A stretch of 64,000 nucleotides of DNA from JAJDOD01 sp039024895 (GCA_039024895.1 JBCCPJ010000012.1:1-64000); one strand, 5' to 3'. Shown: positions 53,160-62,645, numbered from the stretch's first letter. Notes: generated by a model from the sequence alone, not told the origin. A program made the numbers and translations.

Positions 53160-53707
53160 TGGACAAAAAATCTCTCCGAAAAGAATTGGCTGCCCGGCGC
53201 GAAAAGGCGGCGGCCAGCGTCGATCAGGCCGTGGCCTGCGCAGAACTGGCGGATGTTCTGTCTGAAACCACCGGCGCAGTCTCGTTTTTCTGGCCGATCC
53301 GAAGCGAGATTGATGCCCGCCCGGTGATGACAGCCCTTGCGGCCCGCCGCATCGTTTGCCTGCCGCTGACCCAGGGGCGGGCCGCGCTCACCTTTCGCCA
53401 ATGGATGCCGGAGGCAGAGATGGGGACCGACGGGTTCGGCGTGCCCGTCCCCCTCGATACTCAGCCAGTTGTGCCGGATACCCTTGTGGTCCCGATGCTT
53501 GGCGTCGACCGTGTCGGCCACCGCCTGGGGTACGGGGCGGGGCACTATGATCGCACGCTTGAGGCGTTGCGTGCTGAACGCCCCGTTCTCGCGATCGGCT
53601 TCGCTTTCGAAGCGCAGCGCCTCGATATGCTCTTGCCGATTGAGCCCACCGATCAACCACTCAACCTTTTGGTGACCGAAGCGGGACGATACAGCTTCGA
53701 AGGATAG
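53159..53707 (+). CDS. 5-formyltetrahydrofolate cyclo-ligase
   Basis: Converts 5-formyl-THF to 5,10-methenyl-THF using ATP. 182 residues, normal length. MDKKSLRKELAARREKAAAS is the usual N-terminus; IRSEIDARPV, TLVVPMLGVDRVGHRLGYG and GAGHYDRTL form the substrate- and ATP-binding motifs. Its start overlaps the mgtE stop by one base. In some proteobacteria the gene is next to the 6S RNA gene; no such RNA is recognisable here. Confidence 0.93.
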   Translation: MDKKSLRKELAARREKAAASVDQAVACAELADVLSETTGAVSFFWPIRSEIDARPVMTALAARRIVCLPLTQGRAALTFRQWMPEAEMGTDGFGVPVPLDTQPVVPDTLVVPMLGVDRVGHRLGYGAGHYDRTLEALRAERPVLAIGFAFEAQRLDMLLPIEPTDQPLNLLVTEAGRYSFEG

Positions 53708-53770
53708 CGTTTTCTATATATTTTAACGCCTGCCCTTGCCTTGCTCGGGGCAGCAGTCTAGCTCACCTCC

Positions 53771-54580
53771 ATGCGACTGTTGTATCTCGGTGACGTCGTG
53801 GGCCGCGCGGGCCGGGCGGCGATCACTGGTCGCCTGCAAGAGTTGCGTGATCGTCTCAAGGCTGATTTTGTCGTGGTCAACGGCGAAAATGCGACCTCTG
53901 GCATTGGGTTATCCGTGGAACACGCGGCTCTGATCCTCGGCGCGGGCGCCAATGTGATCACGCTTGGCGACCATGCCTTCGATCAAAGGGATATGCTGGC
54001 CGGTATCGCTAAAGAACAACGCATCTTGCGACCGATCAATTACTCCAAGGCAGCGCCGGGGGTGGGGGCGCGGGTGTTCGACGCACCCGGTGGTCGCAAA
54101 GTGCTTGTGGCCCAAGTGCTCGGGCAGGTGTTCATGAAGCGCCCCTACGATGATCCCTTCTCGGCGGTTGAGGCCGTCCTCAAAAAACACCCGCTCGGCG
54201 GATTGGTGCAGGCCAGTCTGATCGACATCCATTGCGAGGCAACGTCGGAGAAAATGGCCATGGGGCATTTCTGCGACGGCCGGGCGAGCGCCGTGATCGG
54301 CAGCCACACCCATGTTCCGACCGGCGATTGCATGCTGTTGCCGGGGGGCACGGCCTATATGACCGATGCGGGTATGTGCGGGGACTACAACTCCGTTATC
54401 GGGATGGAAAAAGACGAACCCATGCGCCGATTTATCACCGGGATGACCAAGGGCCGGTTCCAGCCATCCACCGGGGAGGCAACGCTGTCCGGTGCGTTGA
54501 TCGAAACGGATGACGCCACGGGCAAGGCTAAATCAATCGTACCGGTGCGCGAGGGTGGCGTGCTGGAACCCACGTCTTAA
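53771..54580 (+). CDS. YmdB-family metallophosphoesterase
   Basis: 269-residue di-metal phosphoesterase (TIGR00282). Motifs: LYLGDVVGRAGR, VVNGENATSG, ITLGDHAFD (many relatives have GNH at this place, so an Asn ligand is replaced by Asp), DIHCEATSEKMAMG and GSHTHVPTGD. Relatives hydrolyse 2',3'-cyclic nucleotides or bind RNA and affect gene expression. Starts 63 bases after the cyclo-ligase gene; the intervening TATATATTT may serve as a promoter. Confidence 0.9.
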   Translation: MRLLYLGDVVGRAGRAAITGRLQELRDRLKADFVVVNGENATSGIGLSVEHAALILGAGANVITLGDHAFDQRDMLAGIAKEQRILRPINYSKAAPGVGARVFDAPGGRKVLVAQVLGQVFMKRPYDDPFSAVEAVLKKHPLGGLVQASLIDIHCEATSEKMAMGHFCDGRASAVIGSHTHVPTGDCMLLPGGTAYMTDAGMCGDYNSVIGMEKDEPMRRFITGMTKGRFQPSTGEATLSGALIETDDATGKAKSIVPVREGGVLEPTS

Positions 54581-54653
54581 TTCCCGTCAGATGTTCGCAA
54601 AAGCGATTGCAAATCAGAGGTATACCAGATAGCGCTCCGATCTGGGCCCTGGA

Positions 54654-55574
54654 TTGGAACATGATGTGGCGCGCGGATCGACTTCAACCTTGTTTCTTTT
54701 CGCGGTCCTCATCCTGATGGGGGCAGGCTGGGGCGCGACCCAGCCGCTCAGCAAGGTTGCGGTCAGCGAAGGGTACCGCCATTTCGGCCTTGTCTTCTGG
54801 CAACTGGTGATCGGCGCGCTTGCGCTCGGCGCTGTCCAAACGGTCCGCCGGATACCCCTGCGCACCGATAGCGCTGCACTCCGGGTCTATGTCTTTATCG
54901 CGCTGGTCGGGACCGTCATTCCCAATTCGACGAGCTATGAAGCAATCCGCCATCTGCCTTCAGGTCTTGTCTCGATCCTATTGGCCTTGGTGCCGATGTT
55001 CGCCTATCCCATGGCGCTGCTCCTCGGTAATGAGCGGTTTGTTCTTCTGCGCTTCGCCGGTCTCGTCTTCGGCTTGATCGGCGTCCTTTTGATTGTGGCC
55101 CCCGAGGGCAGCCTGCCGGATCGGTCGATGGTGCTTTTCATCCCAATCGCCTTGATTGCTCCCTTGTTCTACAGCTTCGAAGGCAATGCGGTGGCTCGGT
55201 GGGGCACGGCGGGTCTCGCGCCGATGGAGGTGCTGCTCGGGGCATCTCTGACAGGCGCCATCCTTGTCTTGCCGTTGGCGCTCGGCACGGGGCAATTCAT
55301 CGACCCACGCCCGCCCTGGGGCGCGCCAGACTGGGCACTCATTGCGGCATCGCTGATCCATGTGGTCGTTTACACCACTTACGTTTGGCTCGTCGGACGG
55401 GCAGGACCGGTCTTTGCAGTCCAGGTTAGCTATCTGGTGACCGGGTTTGGGGTCTTTTGGGCCTTTATGTTTCTCGGAGAGCGCTACTCGGCCTGGGTCT
55501 GGGCGGCGATGGCGGTGATGCTGATCGGCATGTTTCTGGTTCAGCCGCGCCCCCGCGTTGCCAAGGACGCTTGA
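54654..55574 (+). CDS. DMT-superfamily (EamA) transporter
   Basis: 306 residues with ten hydrophobic helices in two EamA repeats; the first ends near the AIRHLPSGLVSILLALVPM region and the second near FLGERYSAWVWAAMA. Substrate unknown; family members export amino acids or other metabolites. Start is uncertain: TTG 54654 opens the frame, GTG 54666 is close and in frame. Likely co-transcribed with the SLC13-type gene downstream. Confidence 0.85.
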   Translation: MEHDVARGSTSTLFLFAVLILMGAGWGATQPLSKVAVSEGYRHFGLVFWQLVIGALALGAVQTVRRIPLRTDSAALRVYVFIALVGTVIPNSTSYEAIRHLPSGLVSILLALVPMFAYPMALLLGNERFVLLRFAGLVFGLIGVLLIVAPEGSLPDRSMVLFIPIALIAPLFYSFEGNAVARWGTAGLAPMEVLLGASLTGAILVLPLALGTGQFIDPRPPWGAPDWALIAASLIHVVVYTTYVWLVGRAGPVFAVQVSYLVTGFGVFWAFMFLGERYSAWVWAAMAVMLIGMFLVQPRPRVAKDA

Positions 55575-55607
55575 TGCGCCGGTCAAATCACGCCAGTGTT
55601 CGGATCA

Positions 55608-57389
55608 ATGGCTGAGCTGTTCTCGCTTTCGGATACCGCAGAGGCGGTGCTGGCACTGGCTGTGATCGCCGTCATGTTCCTGTTGTTTTTGCGCGAAACC
55701 TATCCGCCCGAGGTCACTGCGATGGCGGCGGCAGCAGCAATGCTGGTTCTCGGTATCTTGCCCTATGACGCCGCGCTGGAGGTGTTGGCGAACCCAGCAC
55801 CTTGGACGATCCTGGCAATGTTCATCGTGATGGGGGGGCTGGTGCGGACAGGCGCACTCGCCTGGTTTACCCAAATGGCCGAAGCGCGGGCGGAGACAAA
55901 CCCGGTGCAAGCCGTTGTGGCCTTGATGGGGCTCGTCGTCGTGGCATCGGCCTTTGTCAACAACACGCCAGTTGTTCTTGTGATGATCCCGGTCTTTGTG
56001 CAACTTGGGAAGAAACTGGGAATATCGCCGAGCAAACTACTCATTCCCCTGTCTTACGCCGCCATCCTGGGCGGGACGCTGACCCTGATCGGCACGTCGA
56101 CCAACCTTCTTGTCGATGGGGTGGCGCGCACCGAAGGCATGGCCGCCTTCTCTATTTTCGAGGTAACGCCGCTCGCGATCTGCCTTGTGGCCTGGGGGGC
56201 CGTGTATTTGCGCTTTGTCGCCCCGCGCTTGCTGCCGGAAAGGGCCAGCATGGCGAGCCTCTTGTCGGATAGCAGTAAACGGAAGTTTTTCACCGAAGTG
56301 GCCGTGCCGGAACGCAGCACTTTCATCGGTCGCAAGGTCGTCGATGTGGAGCGGTTTAAGCGCGAGGGCGTTCGCTTGATCGATGTTTTGCGGGGCGACC
56401 TGTCGCTCCGCCGGAATTTGGACGATGTTGTTCTCCAGGCGGGCGACAGGGTGGTGCTTCGCACGCAGATGGGGGAACTCCTGGGGCTTCAGGAAAGCCC
56501 GGATGTGCGGTTGGTGGAAAAGCTATCTTCCGTGGAAACGACCACGGTGGAAGTGCTGATTACACCGGGTGCAAGCATTGTCGGGCGCACGCTCGGGGCG
56601 CTGCGGCTTCGGCGGCGCTACGGGGTCTATCCGCTGGCGGTGCATCGCCAGAACCAGAACATCGGGCGGAAGCTCGATGATCTGGTGGTGCGTGTGGGCG
56701 ACACATTGTTGTTGGAAGGGGCGGCGGAGGATATCGCGCGGCTGGCCGCCGATGCGGGGCTGGTGAATGTCGCCCAGCCGACAGAGCGGGCCTATCGCCG
56801 CCGTCACGCGCCGATTGCGATCATCGCGCTCGTGGGCATTGTGGCCCTTGCCGCCCTTGGTGTGGCGCCGATCCTGGCGCTCGCTGTGGTGGCGATGGCT
56901 CTTCTGTTCGTCACGCGCTGCATCGACGCCGACGAAGCGTTTTCCGTGATCGATGGGCGGCTTCTGGCGCTTATCTTCTCGATGCTGGCCATCGGTGCCG
57001 GGTTGCAGGCGACCGGTGCGATTGAGTTGATCGTGGACGCCGTGTCGCCTTTGTTGATGGACCTGCCACCCTGGGCGATTGTCTGGGCTATTTACCTTTT
57101 GACCTCCGTTTTGACGGAGCTGGTATCCAATAACGCGGTGGCTGTCGTGGTGACGCCGATTGCCATCGGATTGGCGCAATCGCTGGGTGTAGACCCGCGC
57201 CCGTTGGTGATCGCCGTTATGGTTGCGGCGTCGGCGGCGTTTTCGACGCCGATCGGGTACCAAACCAACATGTTGGTTTATGGGCCGGGGGGATATCGGT
57301 TCGGTGACTTCTTGAAAGTCGGCATCCCGTTGAACCTCAGCACGGGTTTGATCTCTGCCATCCTCATCCCGCTGATTTGGCCGCTCTAG
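55608..57389 (+). CDS. SLC13-family permease with TrkA-C domains
   Basis: 593 residues. Two sets of membrane helices (residues about 10-205 and 400-590) flank two TrkA-C regulatory domains (about 215-290 and 300-385), the layout of bacterial SLC13/DASS permeases such as those carrying dicarboxylates or sulfate. Signature motifs include AFVNNTPVVLVMIPVF and TLIGTSTNLLVDG with its mirror image VSNNAVAVVVTPIA near the C-terminus. ATG 55608 is chosen; GTG 55596 is an alternative. Convergent with the GGDEF-EAL gene. Confidence 0.9.
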   Translation: MAELFSLSDTAEAVLALAVIAVMFLLFLRETYPPEVTAMAAAAAMLVLGILPYDAALEVLANPAPWTILAMFIVMGGLVRTGALAWFTQMAEARAETNPVQAVVALMGLVVVASAFVNNTPVVLVMIPVFVQLGKKLGISPSKLLIPLSYAAILGGTLTLIGTSTNLLVDGVARTEGMAAFSIFEVTPLAICLVAWGAVYLRFVAPRLLPERASMASLLSDSSKRKFFTEVAVPERSTFIGRKVVDVERFKREGVRLIDVLRGDLSLRRNLDDVVLQAGDRVVLRTQMGELLGLQESPDVRLVEKLSSVETTTVEVLITPGASIVGRTLGALRLRRRYGVYPLAVHRQNQNIGRKLDDLVVRVGDTLLLEGAAEDIARLAADAGLVNVAQPTERAYRRRHAPIAIIALVGIVALAALGVAPILALAVVAMALLFVTRCIDADEAFSVIDGRLLALIFSMLAIGAGLQATGAIELIVDAVSPLLMDLPPWAIVWAIYLLTSVLTELVSNNAVAVVVTPIAIGLAQSLGVDPRPLVIAVMVAASAAFSTPIGYQTNMLVYGPGGYRFGDFLKVGIPLNLSTGLISAILIPLIWPL

Positions 57390-57456
57390 CGCGGGCCTGC
57401 CTTATAATCCGTAATAAAAGCGATTCAAGTTAAGGCGGGATGCTCTAGCGCGGGCC
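57383..57456 (+). repeat. Direct repeat at the 3' end of the SLC13 gene
   Basis: GCTCTAGCGCGGGCC occurs at 57383-57397 (covering the stop codon) and again at 57442-57456, with 44 AT-richer bases between. May be a duplication or target-site trace; no open mobile gene is present. Confidence 0.45.
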
Positions 57457-57499
57457 CGCAATGAAGATTTTGTCGCGGGCGTACAGCTATCCCGCGGCC

Positions 57500-59614
57500 C
57501 TAAAGATGCTTCTGGGCCTTGGGGGCGCCGGGCATGATGCCTTCGCTTCGAATGAGTGAAAAGGCCCGGTTGGCAGAGAGCGCCTTCCCAAAGAGCGGGC
57601 CCTGAAGGGTTTGACACCCGAATTTGCTCAGGAGCGTGGCTTGTTCTTCGTGGGCGACCCCATCGGCGCAGGTTTCGAGCCCAAGGGCAGTGGCCATCTG
57701 TAGGACGGAGCGGACGATTTCCGCAGAATTCGGATCGGTTGCGACACCGGCGACGAAACTGCGATGCAGTTTGAGCTTGTTGAACCTGTAGCGCTGCAAA
57801 TGTTGCAGCGAGGAGGTGCCGGACCCGAACTTGTCCATGACGAGCCGCACGCCCAATTCATGGAGGGCGTCGAATTGAAAGAGCGCCGTATCCGCCGTGG
57901 AGAGCAGCGCGCTTTCGCTAATCTCAAGCTCGAGGAGATGTGCCGACAAGTTGCTCTGGCGTAGCGTTGTTACAATGGTCGGAAGCAGACTGTCATGGAG
58001 GAAACAGACAGGCGAAACCTTGAGGGCCACCGTCAGATTGGGCCAGGACATGGCCGTGCGGCAGGCCGTTTTCAGAACATATGCAAAGATCGGCACGATC
58101 AGCCCGGTCTCCTCCGCGACAGACAGAAACTCGTCGGCATAGACAGCGCCGTGGTCGGGACGGTTCCAGCGGAGCCGTGTTTCGAACCCGGCAATGCCGC
58201 CTGACATGGCGCGCATGACAGGGCGATAGTAAATGTCGATTTCGTTGTTGGGAACTGCATGACGCAGATCACGCTCCATACCGATCCGCGCGTGTAACGC
58301 GTCGGTCATCGCGCTGTCATGGAGACGATAGATATTGCCACCCGCCGCTTTGGCTTCATACATCGCGGTATCCGCGTCGCGCAGAAGTGTTGTGATTTCA
58401 CCTTCTTCCGGCGCTGCGATGGCACAGCCAAGGCTTGCCGTCATCTCGAGGTTCACGCCGTCAACATGGATGGGGTCTCGGAGCGATTTCAAGATGCTGA
58501 GGCAAAGATGCTCCGCCGCTTCGGGCTGCGCGCCATTGGCCTGAACGATGCTGAACGCGTCGCCGCCGATCCGCCCAAGGCTGTCTTGGGGTCCCAGAAG
58601 ATCGCTTAGGCGGTTGGCGACCTCCGTCAGGACACGGTCGCCCGTTGCGTGCCCGTAGCCGTCGTTCACCGCTTTGAAAGTGTCGAGATCGATATGGATC
58701 ACCGCCACATCTCCACCCGAGAGCGCCCGCGCGCCCAAGGCTTGCGCCCCGCGTTCGACAATGAGCTTCTTCGTTGGAAGGCCTGTTAGCGGGTCGTTGA
58801 AAGCTGTCGCTTTTGCTTCTTTTTCGGTTTCGATCTGTTCTGTGACATCGGTGGCAATTCCGCGATATCCGATGAACCCACCGCCCTCGTCATAGCGCGC
58901 AGCTCCGGTCAGGCGATAGAGTTGCCGCCGCGTGCCAGCTTCGTAGCGGCAAAGGAGATTGTCGAGCGGACGGCCACTGACCAATTCAAGCGCGCGGGGC
59001 GCATCGTCGTCGCGCAGAACCGTCAATAATCGATCGAACGGATGGCCGAGCAACGTGTCGAGATCGGTGCCCTGACCAAACCGACCGCCCGCGAATACCA
59101 GCCGTGCCGATGCGTCGGTTTCCCAGCAAAAATCTGCCCCAAGAAGGGTAAATTCCTGAAATCGTTGTAAATCCTCTTCATCAACTTCGGGTTGCGGCAC
59201 TTCAGGTTCAGGCGCTTTTAAAGCCGTTTCCGCGAGCGCCGCGACCGAACGGCTCAAATCGCCGATTTCGTCTGATGTGTCCAAAATCGTCGGTTTCAAC
59301 CTGGTTCCTTCGGCAAGCTCTCGAGTGGCAGTTTTGAGCGTCCGGATCGGTGTGGTGATCTGGCGCTGCGCCAAGAGGGCAAGGGCGGCGAGCACCAGCA
59401 CGACACCGGCGATGCCTGGCGTGAAAGACAATAAGCCAAAGCGGATTTGCTCATGGAGCGTGATCGCCGCCTCCGTCGGCGCTTCGACGGTAATGTAAGT
59501 GGTGGCAAAGCGCGCTTCGACCTCACTCAACGCGAGATATGCTGGCAGCAGTCCAACAACCGCGGCGGTGAAGGCTAGGCATAGAGCGAGGGATATCTTC
59601 GGTTTCAATCTCAC
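57500..59614 (-). CDS. GGDEF-EAL protein with degenerate catalytic motifs
   Basis: 704-residue membrane protein: two helices (about 10-30 and 62-84) around a short periplasmic loop, HAMP (85-130), PAS (150-260), GGDEF (275-435) and EAL (445-695). The diguanylate cyclase signature reads GGDAF (350-354), lacking the second acidic residue. The phosphodiesterase site is also altered: ETR for EAL (478-480), LKVSP for VNLSP, DKFGSG for DDFGTG (593-598), LHRSF for IDRSF, and DGVA for EGVE. Neither activity is therefore expected; it may act as a c-di-GMP or protein-binding sensor. Convergent with the SLC13 gene. Confidence 0.9.
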   Translation of the reverse strand: MRLKPKISLALCLAFTAAVVGLLPAYLALSEVEARFATTYITVEAPTEAAITLHEQIRFGLLSFTPGIAGVVLVLAALALLAQRQITTPIRTLKTATRELAEGTRLKPTILDTSDEIGDLSRSVAALAETALKAPEPEVPQPEVDEEDLQRFQEFTLLGADFCWETDASARLVFAGGRFGQGTDLDTLLGHPFDRLLTVLRDDDAPRALELVSGRPLDNLLCRYEAGTRRQLYRLTGAARYDEGGGFIGYRGIATDVTEQIETEKEAKATAFNDPLTGLPTKKLIVERGAQALGARALSGGDVAVIHIDLDTFKAVNDGYGHATGDRVLTEVANRLSDLLGPQDSLGRIGGDAFSIVQANGAQPEAAEHLCLSILKSLRDPIHVDGVNLEMTASLGCAIAAPEEGEITTLLRDADTAMYEAKAAGGNIYRLHDSAMTDALHARIGMERDLRHAVPNNEIDIYYRPVMRAMSGGIAGFETRLRWNRPDHGAVYADEFLSVAEETGLIVPIFAYVLKTACRTAMSWPNLTVALKVSPVCFLHDSLLPTIVTTLRQSNLSAHLLELEISESALLSTADTALFQFDALHELGVRLVMDKFGSGTSSLQHLQRYRFNKLKLHRSFVAGVATDPNSAEIVRSVLQMATALGLETCADGVAHEEQATLLSKFGCQTLQGPLFGKALSANRAFSLIRSEGIMPGAPKAQKHL

Positions 59615-59715
59615 ACCCCACGACCTGCACCGAAAACTGCAAGGAATTGGTTAAAGCCCGCTGGTACTCTGCCGGAGAATGCGCCAATTTCTCTCCCACA
59701 ACCAAAGGAGTGCCC

Positions 59716-60747
59716 ATGAACATCGATCTTTTGCGCCGTCTGTGTGAAACGCCAGGCGTGCCCGGCCACGAAGAGCGAGTGCGAGACCTGATCGTCGAAG
59801 AGACCGGAAAGCTCTTCGACAGTGTCGAGGTGGACGCCATGGGCTCGCTCCATTGCGTGCGGAAGGGCAAGGGAAAGAACCCGCAAAAGATCATGCTGCT
59901 CTGTCACATGGACGAGATCGGGTTTCTTGTGAGCCATATCTCGGACAAGGGATTTTTATACCTCCAGCCGGTTGGCGGGTTTGACCCGCGCAACCTGTTT
60001 TCGCGTCGCGTGCTAGTCTGCACCGAGACCGGTGACCTGAAGGCGGTGATGAACCCTGGCGGTCGTCCGGTGCATATCGCAAGCGCGGCAGACCGGAAGA
60101 AAGTGCCGGAACCCCATGAGTTCTTCGTCGATACTGGGCTTGGAGAGAAGGCCAAGGAAGTGGTCCATGTGGGGGATATGGTCGTCATGGATGAGCCGTT
60201 TCTGGAGATGGGGGAGAAGCTCGTTTCCAAGGCGCTCGACAACCGGATTGCCTGTTGGCTGGGGATCGAGGCTGTTCGCGGCCTCGGCAAGTCCAAAACC
60301 AAGTCGGAAATCCACGTCGTTTTCACAACGCAAGAGGAGGTCGGGCTGCGCGGCGCGCGCACGGCGTCCTTCCGGGTGAAGCCCGATATCGGGATTGGCA
60401 TTGACGTCACACTGTCTTGCGACACGCCCGGCGTGCCCGAACAAGACCGGACAACGGTTCAGGGTCAGGGCTTTGGTCTCCATATGCGGGACGGCTCTTT
60501 CATTGCCGACAAAGCGCTTGTTTCTGAGATCGCGGAAATCGCTGAGAAGAAGAAAATTCCCTATCAACGCACCATGTTGCGCTCCGGGGGGCAGGACGGT
60601 GCCGCCGCCCAACAAGCTGCCGCAGGCGCGCGCGCCGTGGGGATCGTTGTGGGCACGCGCTACATCCACACCGTGACGGAGATGATCGAAAAGGGCGACT
60701 TGCAAGCCGCCCGCGATATTCTTGTTGCCTATTTGAAGGTCAATTGA
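59716..60747 (+). CDS. M42 family glutamyl aminopeptidase/endoglucanase
   Basis: 343-residue metallo-aminopeptidase that forms large tetrahedral cytoplasmic particles. All metal and catalytic residues are visible: His in LLCHMDEIGFLV, Asp in SKALDNRIACW, Glu pair in TTQEEVGLRGA, Asp in IGIDVTLSCDTPG and His in RYIHTVTEMI. ATG 59716 follows AAAGGAG; the frame's earlier opening at 59647 is not used. Probably trims peptides; exact specificity unknown. A bidirectional hairpin terminator follows. Confidence 0.93.
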   Translation: MNIDLLRRLCETPGVPGHEERVRDLIVEETGKLFDSVEVDAMGSLHCVRKGKGKNPQKIMLLCHMDEIGFLVSHISDKGFLYLQPVGGFDPRNLFSRRVLVCTETGDLKAVMNPGGRPVHIASAADRKKVPEPHEFFVDTGLGEKAKEVVHVGDMVVMDEPFLEMGEKLVSKALDNRIACWLGIEAVRGLGKSKTKSEIHVVFTTQEEVGLRGARTASFRVKPDIGIGIDVTLSCDTPGVPEQDRTTVQGQGFGLHMRDGSFIADKALVSEIAEIAEKKKIPYQRTMLRSGGQDGAAAQQAAAGARAVGIVVGTRYIHTVTEMIEKGDLQAARDILVAYLKVN

Positions 60748-60753
60748 GCGCCC

Positions 60754-60786
60754 CATGTGAGCCGCGCTCGTTCGCGGCTCCACATG
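60754..60786. terminator. Hairpin terminator between convergent genes
   Basis: CATGTG-AGCCGCG and CGCGGCTCCACATG pair over 13 bases with one bulge around CTCGTT. It lies seven bases after the M42 stop and 13 before the stop of the minus-strand gene, serving both directions. Confidence 0.6.
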
Positions 60787-60798
60787 TCTCGTTTGACG

Positions 60799-61293
60799 TC
60801 AAAAGTACTTGCGACAGCCAAGCTCATAGGTGCCTGACTTTCGCAAAGCCAGATCGAGCGACCGATACCGTTTCAAACGGTTATTCGGCTTAGTCTCGAT
60901 CACAATATACCGGTGTTCATCGCCCGACGGTAAAAGGGCGCTGGCATATTGCTGGCGGCGCCAGGATTGCTCCGGGTCCTTCCGCACGCGGGCATCGGGA
61001 TGCGGGGCTGTCTGTTCGGCATGTGGGACAATAATTTCGGAAATTGCGCCGCGCTCGCTGAGCAGGGCCAGTTTCCGCGCTTCTCGCTGCACATCGAGGC
61101 GGTCTTTTGCCTCTTGTTCAAGCCGTGCCAACTCCCGGCGGTGGGCTTGCCAGATTTCATGTGCTTCGAGGTCTTTGCCGGTCACCGCGGAGGAGTAGGG
61201 TGCGGAGAACGAGATTTTGTCACCGGACTGGCTTTCGCGATAGAACTCCGCGTCGACGCGTCCGAGGCAAGGTCTGATCGGATTAGTGTTCAT
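60799..61293 (-). CDS. Hypothetical protein
   Basis: 164 residues, no signal peptide. A central coiled stretch (HEIWQAHRRELARLEQEAKDR) is flanked by mostly polar sequence; the C-terminal half is beta-rich with many Arg/Lys (PNNRLKRYRSLDLALRK). Family unknown. Its start overlaps a small upstream gene by 11 bases, so translation is coupled. Codon use resembles the neighbours. Confidence 0.55.
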   Translation of the reverse strand: MNTNPIRPCLGRVDAEFYRESQSGDKISFSAPYSSAVTGKDLEAHEIWQAHRRELARLEQEAKDRLDVQREARKLALLSERGAISEIIVPHAEQTAPHPDARVRKDPEQSWRRQQYASALLPSGDEHRYIVIETKPNNRLKRYRSLDLALRKSGTYELGCRKYF

Positions 61294-61423
61294 AAATTCG
61301 GTTCCTTATGGGTGGTGTGTCAGAGGGAAGCAGTTCCAGTCGTGGGGCATCCGCGCTCCTTTCGCTGCGTGCGGTGTGGACGTTGAAGGCCAATGGGGGT
61401 TCGGAAATATCGAAGAATGTCAT
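61283..61423 (-). CDS. Small protein encoded upstream of the hypothetical gene
   Basis: 46 residues starting MTFFDISEPPLAFNVHTARS from ATG 61423, with AAAGG eight bases upstream. The stop overlaps the start of the following gene by 11 bases, a coupling arrangement. It has no hydrophobic segment or known motif and could be a leader peptide or small partner. The longer frame from 61555 is less likely because the ribosome site is at 61423. Confidence 0.45.
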   Translation of the reverse strand: MTFFDISEPPLAFNVHTARSERSADAPRLELLPSDTPPIRNRIYEH

Positions 61424-61697
61424 TGGTTTACCTTTCAGTGGTTGAGGTCGCGCACGCCGTTGCGCGCGACAGTGATGAAACCCTAGGGCGGGAACCTTGG
61501 GCTGAAAAGAACCAGGTTTGGGATGGGCGCGCGGGTCGCGGGACGCCAATCCCAAGCGGCATGGGACCGGTCACATACGTTTTTTGAAAACAACCTTGCG
61601 GCGAACGCAAAAGTCGCGTTAATTCAACGGCGTAGTGAGTTGGGAGGTGTATCCCTGATTTGGGACGTGCTGCCTAAGAAGATTTGGGAGGGCGAGC

Positions 61698-62645
61698 GTG
61701 TCCAAGAAAGAATTTAAGGATCTCACCGATGCTGAGTTCCAGCGCATTTTAAGACTGATTGACGAGACCAGACAACTTAAGGACATCAATCAGGTTCGAT
61801 CGGAATTCATTTCCGTGCTCGTCGAAGAGATGTATGGCGGCGACAAAACGAAAGCCATGAAACCAAAATCCTTGGCGCAGAATGAGCTTTGGGTGTCCGG
61901 CTGGGACAGATCGCTTGAGCGGTTCATTCGGGAACAAGAGCGTGCCATTGCGAAGACAGTCCTGGCTTTCTGCGAGAACGTGCTCGAACTCGAGGTGCAA
62001 GAGCCCCAAACTGTCCAGCCTATGAACGAAGCCTTTGAGGATGTGTCGCCGCATTGGGCTGCGTTGGGCAAAAACCTGGCATGTCCGCATTTTTTCGAGA
62101 AGCTCGGCCGCGGCGATACGCTAACCTATCTCCTGTTCCGGTCCAAGGGCGATGCGCCCTCGCAGACGGGGAAAGACCGATACAAGAATGGGTGCACCGT
62201 TTCGAGGATGGTCATCAAGTACGATCCGATACGGGACGCGTTGCCGACGTTCACGACGTCGCGGGATGCGATGTTTGAAGAGAAGACCTATGAAGGTGTG
62301 TTTTGTCGCGTGGGTACCCGAAACTATTCCATTGGTCGCATCTCAAGCCCCGAAGGCCTGCGGTATGCGCGTATCTTCCCGATGCTCAACCAAAACGGCT
62401 GGTATGACCTTATCGGCCTCCGTCTTGGTGAGTTTCAGGGCTCGCCGTTGGCGCACCGGGTATGCGCCTATCAGATTCAAACGACCCCTGAGAAGGCCGT
62501 GAAAAAGCTGCTGAAGATACAGTCTTTCGCCGATGAACGGTTCACCGACAATGTCGATGATGCGGGGCAGAAACTCATCCTTGATGCCGTCTGCTCTGAT
62601 GGTCTTGAAGAGGGTGGGCTGCTGCTCCGTGAGCCAAGCGCCTGA
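61698..62645 (+). CDS. Hypothetical soluble protein, possibly DNA- or stress-related
   Basis: 315 residues beginning with GTG 61698 behind GGGAGGG. N-terminal helical region (about 1-100) with charged heptads is followed by a mixed alpha-beta region with ACPHFFEKLGRGDTLTYLL and FCRVGTRNYSIGRISSPEG. No signal peptide or membrane helix. Family not recognised. Divergent from the small-gene pair; a 13-bp imperfect hairpin overlaps its stop (62636-62662) and may terminate transcription in both directions. Confidence 0.55.
   Translation: MSKKEFKDLTDAEFQRILRLIDETRQLKDINQVRSEFISVLVEEMYGGDKTKAMKPKSLAQNELWVSGWDRSLERFIREQERAIAKTVLAFCENVLELEVQEPQTVQPMNEAFEDVSPHWAALGKNLACPHFFEKLGRGDTLTYLLFRSKGDAPSQTGKDRYKNGCTVSRMVIKYDPIRDALPTFTTSRDAMFEEKTYEGVFCRVGTRNYSIGRISSPEGLRYARIFPMLNQNGWYDLIGLRLGEFQGSPLAHRVCAYQIQTTPEKAVKKLLKIQSFADERFTDNVDDAGQKLILDAVCSDGLEEGGLLLREPSA

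Noticed and set aside
53708..53770. 6S RNA beside the 5-formyl-THF cyclo-ligase gene
   Set aside because: The 63-base gap is too short, and the cyclo-ligase gene directly overlaps mgtE on the other side.
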